Below, in pieces: positions 59,906-64,000 of a DNA stretch of 64,000 nucleotides (its first letter is position 1; each line of letters starts with the position of its first letter). The notes beneath the pieces are model-generated. The model made no database searches. It worked only from the letters and a program-made list of their open reading frames with translations, and was not told the origin of the DNA. Made by a program: the position numbers and the translations under genes. This stretch comes from Hibiscus mutabilis (taxonomy: Eukaryota; Streptophyta; Magnoliopsida; Malvales; Malvaceae): NCBI GenBank assembly GCA_019671005.1, contig CM033741.1, forward strand, positions 3,472,001 through 3,536,000, read 5' to 3'.

Positions 59906-61214
59906 ATGGAGATTAATGAACAAGGATTCGTAGGGGAATTATTTGCCCTGAGAAGGGACAATTGGGACACAGTTCCGACCGAAATGAATGCCATTTTCTC
60001 TAATGACTTCAACTTCCATTGCTTTGATGATGCAGCAGCAGCTGCTGGTTTTCTTCCTGATTCCTTCTGCCAAGAATTATCTGTGCCTTTGGACCAGGAT
60101 CTGAGTTTCAACTTCAACGAGGTCTACGACGGTCCATTCGGAGATGGATTCTCGGCAGTGCCACAAGTGACCGACACATCGAACAACACGTTCGACACGC
60201 CGCCGTTTCCGGTTCAAGAAGATTATCACTGGTTGAATATGGCGGAGGAAGCAGAATCTGGCTTCCTCGTGGATGAACTTCACATGCTGGATGCCCGAGC
60301 GGCAGCTGCTTGCAAAGCTGAGCCTATTCAATCACCTGATGCGGTTTTCAACATGGGGAGTTGCAGCACTACAGACCACAATAATCGGACCAAGAAATTA
60401 AAGGGTCAGCCGTCAAAGAATCTAATGGCGGAAAGACGGAGAAGAAAGCGGCTAAACGACCGCCTTTCGATGTTAAGATCAATTGTTCCTAAGATAAGCA
60501 AGGTATGATATCAATGAGACAGTCTTGAGTACCAAAATGCGAGTTGTTTTTTGGTGACTAATCTGTTTTTTTTTTTTTTTTTGTTCCTATTAATGTTTTA
60601 CCAGATGGATAGGATATCCATACTTGGTGATACCATAGATTACACAAAGGAGCTTCTCGAGAGGATCAAAACTCTGCAGCAAGAGATCGAAGCAGGCTCA
60701 AATGAGTTAAACATGGCTCACATTTTCAATGAAGTAAAACCAAATGAAATCTTAGTGAGAAAGACACCAAAGGTACTGATCTTCTTCTGCAACATTTCAG
60801 GTGAAACCTTGTTTCAAACACCCAAACCCTGAATTAATGTCCCTGAACTTGTTTTCTTGCAGTTTGAGGTGGAAAGAAGAAATGTGGATACAAGGGTTGA
60901 GATTTGTTGCTCCGGGAAACAAGGATTGTTGTTATCAACTTTAACAACATTGGAAGCATTAGGCCTTGAGATTGAACAATGTGTTATTAGCTGCTTCAAT
61001 GACTTTGCAATGCAAGCTTCTTGCTCAGAGGTAATAAAAAAAACAATATTGTTAATGTCTTTGAATTAGTTCAAAGTTAAGTGCGTGTAAAACATTTTTC
61101 TTACAAGCATTTTGGTCATTATTTCAGGACTTGAAACAGAGGACATTAATAAGTTCTGAAGACATAAAGCAAACATTATTTAGAAATGCTGGCTACGCTG
61201 GAAGATGTTTGTAG
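59906..61214 (+). CDS. bHLH93: bHLH transcription factor, bHLH93/bHLH61-like, 339 aa
   Basis: Four exons: 59906-60502, 60605-60772, 60863-61030, 61128-61214. They total 1020 nt, all GT-AG and in phase. The basic helix-loop-helix spans about residues 169-225. The basic region NLMAERRRRKRLNDRLSMLR has the E and R residues needed for E-box binding, with Asn in place of the usual His. Intron 1 splits the loop after VPKISK, and helix 2 follows as MDRISILGDTIDYTKELLER. A C-terminal ACT-like domain (about 256-311, FEVERRNVDTRVEICC to NDFAMQASC) is typical for dimerisation in subgroup IIIb relatives. The acidic N-terminal half contains an Ala run. It is a nuclear regulator; Arabidopsis bHLH93 acts in flowering and guard-cell/stomatal contexts. 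Orthology to bHLH93 rather than bHLH61 is not certain. Confidence 0.9.
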
Positions 61215-62311
61215 GAACAAAATTAAAACACTGAGAATTTGTTTTACGCGCAATTCAGATCCATCAACGATCTTATTTTTGCGGAGTTCTGTTCAGAGAG
61301 AAGTACATTGTAATATTTTCAATACAAGAGTACAAATCGTCAACCTAAGTTTGAACTAGCAGGTCTCATTTTTCTACTTTAATTATTGTAGATTTCATCT
61401 ACAAAAATAGCCAGTCCATATTCCTTTCCAAACAAATTTCATATACTTCTTTTTTATTTCCAAATCCTCTGTAATTTTTTGAATGAACTTTTGAATTATG
61501 GATTGTTTGTATTTTGTGCCTGCATAAATAAGAGACAATCCTAATCATCACGGCTTTGTAATAAGTATTTCAGTTGGAGTTGTTTATTAATACAAAATTC
61601 TTTATTAGTATTTTCTTCTCTTTTACATCCAAATTTTAGTGTGCTTTTTGTTGTGTCTGTGAGTTTTAATAATGTTTTGGCCTTCTGGAAAATCAATGTT
61701 AAGTGCCTGAAATATGTAAGAGAAGCAACCAGATCACAGTGATGCATCAAAGAGCAGCAAGAGACTGGTCTACTTGCATATCCTATGCATAGGAATTAGG
61801 ATAGCTTTGGCATCATTGTATTTGCAAAGTTTTAGATAACATTGCGACAACATCAACAATTGTCGTAATGCTTTTTTCAGGCTTAAGTTTGCAGATGTTT
61901 GTTTCATATTTTCTTCATGCAGAGACAGCTCTGCATAAATACAAATTGAGTTTTAATGGTTATGGTTTTTTTAAGATGTTTGTTACCACTTCTCACATGG
62001 CAGAATGGTGTTGACATAAGCTGGAAAATGACAAGAAATAGAGTTTCAAAAATTGGAAAATCATTAAGATTGAGGGGGAAGCCCTGCAGATTTTCTTGGG
62101 GATCTTTGCAAGCAGTTCTGGCTTGGAATGTGAGTCGAAAACAAGCATACATATATAGAAATGAATAAACTTCACTGGTCTTTTGTGCCAAATCTTAAAT
62201 GGTTAAACTACATTGGAAATCATTCAATTATTAGTAAGGTCATATTTGACTCATTCAATTACTAAAAGTTACAATTAGGTCATTCAATTAAAGTTTTAGT
62301 TACGATGAGTT
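61215..62311. other. 3' flank of bHLH gene
   Basis: 3' UTR plus intergenic sequence. 61930-62170 is less AT-rich and has a 70-codon ORF without family resemblance. 62205-62300 carries a fragment of the 43966-44433 MITE family (GGTCATTCAATT repeats). Confidence 0.4.
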
Positions 62312-62319
62312 CACTCCTC

Positions 62320-62858
62320 TAGGAGTGTGCATTCGCTTAATTCGGTTAACCAACCGAACTGAATTACCCAAAATTCATTAACCGAATTTTTTCCCTTTTA
62401 ACCGTTAATTGAACCAAATTTTTTTCTAAAATTTTTAACCGAACCGAAAAAATCAGTTAATTCGGTCAGTTTTCGAATTAACCGAAATTTATTATGAACT
62501 TTTGGGTAAATTACACAATTGATCACTAAATTATGCTAAAATAATCTTTTTAGTCATTGAACTTTTATTTTATGCAAATTTGATAAAAGTTCAATGACCA
62601 TTTTATAATATATCAAAAAATTTAATGATCATTTTATAATTTATAAAAGTTCAATGACCAAAAATAAATATAAATATAATATTTAATATATAATAATTTC
62701 GGTTAATTAAACGGTTTTGAACCGAATTAACCGATAACTGGATTTTCTAAAAAAAATTAACCGTTAACCGAACCTAACTAAAATTAAACGACCGAATTAA
62801 CCGAAAAAATTCGGTTAAGTCAGTTAATTCGGTTAAAACCGAATAATGCACACCCCTA
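62320..62858. mobile_element. hAT-type MITE, perfect 8-bp TSD CACTCCTC
   Basis: Inverted ends TAGGAGTGTGCATTCG and ATAATGCACACCCCTA, flanked by CACTCCTC at 62312-62319 and 62859-62866. The arms consist of AACCGAATTAACCG-type repeats in opposite orientation. The core (62505-62680) has its own inverted TTTAGTCATTGAAC/GTTCAATGACC segments, perhaps a second insertion. Confidence 0.92.
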
Positions 62859-62866
62859 CACTCCTC

Positions 62867-64000
62867 CATTAAAAATACAAACGAGCATCCAAAAAAGATT
62901 TGGTATAATGATAATTTTAACCCTCAAAACTTATATATCCTACTAATTTAGTCTTAATTCAAAATAATTCAATAAATCAGCCCTTCATATTTTGTGTTTA
63001 TCGTGAGATTATTATCTACTTAAGTCGTTAAACAAATAAACAAAAATACCCATAGCTGACACCAAAAACTTATTAATTTTGTCCATATATGATATATAAA
63101 AACACATGCAAAGGTCAATGTGAGATTGGGTGTATCAAAATTCTAGCTTTGAAACAAAAGTTTACGTTTTATTTAAAAAAAAAACACCTAACAAATATGA
63201 ATTTAAATGTCATATTACACATACAATTACTCATAAGAGTTTACTACTATGATATCATATAATGTGGAATAATTTATACGTGTAGAAATTGAATGATTGC
63301 ACATTCCACTTTGGGTTGAAAGTGGAATGCAGAAGCAGCCGAAATGATGGGTAATTGGGCAAAGAAAAAGACTAGGACCTAACCTATGCAATGCACTTAA
63401 GGAACAAACAATCAAATTCCAAAGTCACACAATATATTATCAGTAAAGGTAATGCCATTATTGCATCTGTCTGTCTTGGAAATTCGAAATTAAGTAATAT
63501 ATCTATTTCACTTTTAATTCCTCAGCTTGCCTTGAATTATAAGCACCCATATATATGATAAAACTGAAATGATTTGTAAGATTATAAGCACATCATTGTG
63601 CTTAACGCTATGATTACAGAACAAGAATGAGATAAAAAAAAAGTGATAATAAGCTTGAGAGAATGGCGTGAAAGTAATGGAACTGCTTGGAGTATATTAA
63701 TTTTGGGGTGGGGGACCAAACCATGTTAATTTTGTTTCTGGAAACATAGTGGGATTTTGATTAGGTCAAAACTGTTTGACATGTGATAGCAAACCAAACA
63801 AAGGTTCGTCTTCTTCTGTCTTAACTTGGAGACTAATTATTTTTGGTATGGCTAAAAAATACTAACCTTCGGTGTACTTATAATTGAGTGCTTAAAAATC
63901 AGAAGGCAAGGCAAAAGGTGGTAGGGCAATGATATAACCAAATCATAAATTAATATAAAATTTAATATCCAGGATCTATCATGTCAAATAATCAAAAATA
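62867..64000. other. Gene-free right end
   Basis: AT-rich. 62900-63120 resembles the edge of another short repeat. No gene or RNA was recognised. Confidence 0.4.

Noticed and set aside
61956..62168. 70-codon plus-strand ORF downstream of the bHLH gene
   Set aside because: Overlaps minus-strand ORFs of similar length and has no domain. An LRxKPCRFSW-like string is not enough for a call.

Overview
The window looks like nuclear DNA of a eudicot plant. Genes have GT-AG introns, intergenic DNA is AT-rich, and transposons are of plant types: TRIM, a Tat/Ogre-like LTR element, LINEs with DUF4283/zf-RVT/RNase H remnants, and hAT and Mutator MITEs. A cotton-like (Malvaceae) source is my guess only. 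No prokaryotic features, CRISPR arrays, rRNA or convincing tRNA genes were seen.

Layout. 352-4064 (+) is an 11-exon ODR4-homologue gene that splices in frame to 478 aa. Convergent to it, 4459-6073 (-), is the first of three co-oriented paralogues of a plant histidine-phosphatase (phosphoglycerate mutase-like) family. The others are at 33791-36610 (-), which has an in-frame stop in exon 4 and is called a pseudogene, and 38653-41949 (-), which is intact. All three share a nine-exon structure with identical lengths for most exons. A bHLH transcription factor of the bHLH93/bHLH61 type lies at 59906-61214 (+), with four exons and 339 aa.

Between phosphatase copies 1 and 2 are about 27 kb of nested repeats. 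These comprise a telomere-motif MITE (6884-7162) and a tandem duplication (8.0-12.06 kb) whose second unit was invaded by a short LTR element (8614-10240) and a LINE. A TRIM follows (12087-13444), then an LTR-like fragment (13.56-14.74 kb). A second tandem duplication (15.28-33.68 kb) carries an internally deleted LINE (15835-17839) in unit 1 and a 15-kb LTR-retrotransposon dimer (18590-33572) in unit 2. The dimer is LTR-internal-LTR-internal-LTR with one outer 5-bp target duplication. Its middle LTR looks chimeric, as expected from unequal crossing-over. Each internal segment carries a roughly 101-bp satellite and no recognisable gag-pol.

The region from 42 to 59.7 kb has no gene I can support. 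It holds a LINE fragment, Mutator-type and hAT-type MITEs with legible target duplications, SINE-like remnants and AT-rich sequence. The three genic loci are functionally unrelated. The strongest stories are the retrotransposon dimer, the decay and divergence within the phosphatase triplet, and nested insertions whose empty sites can be read from duplicated copies. I found no clear undescribed biochemical system.
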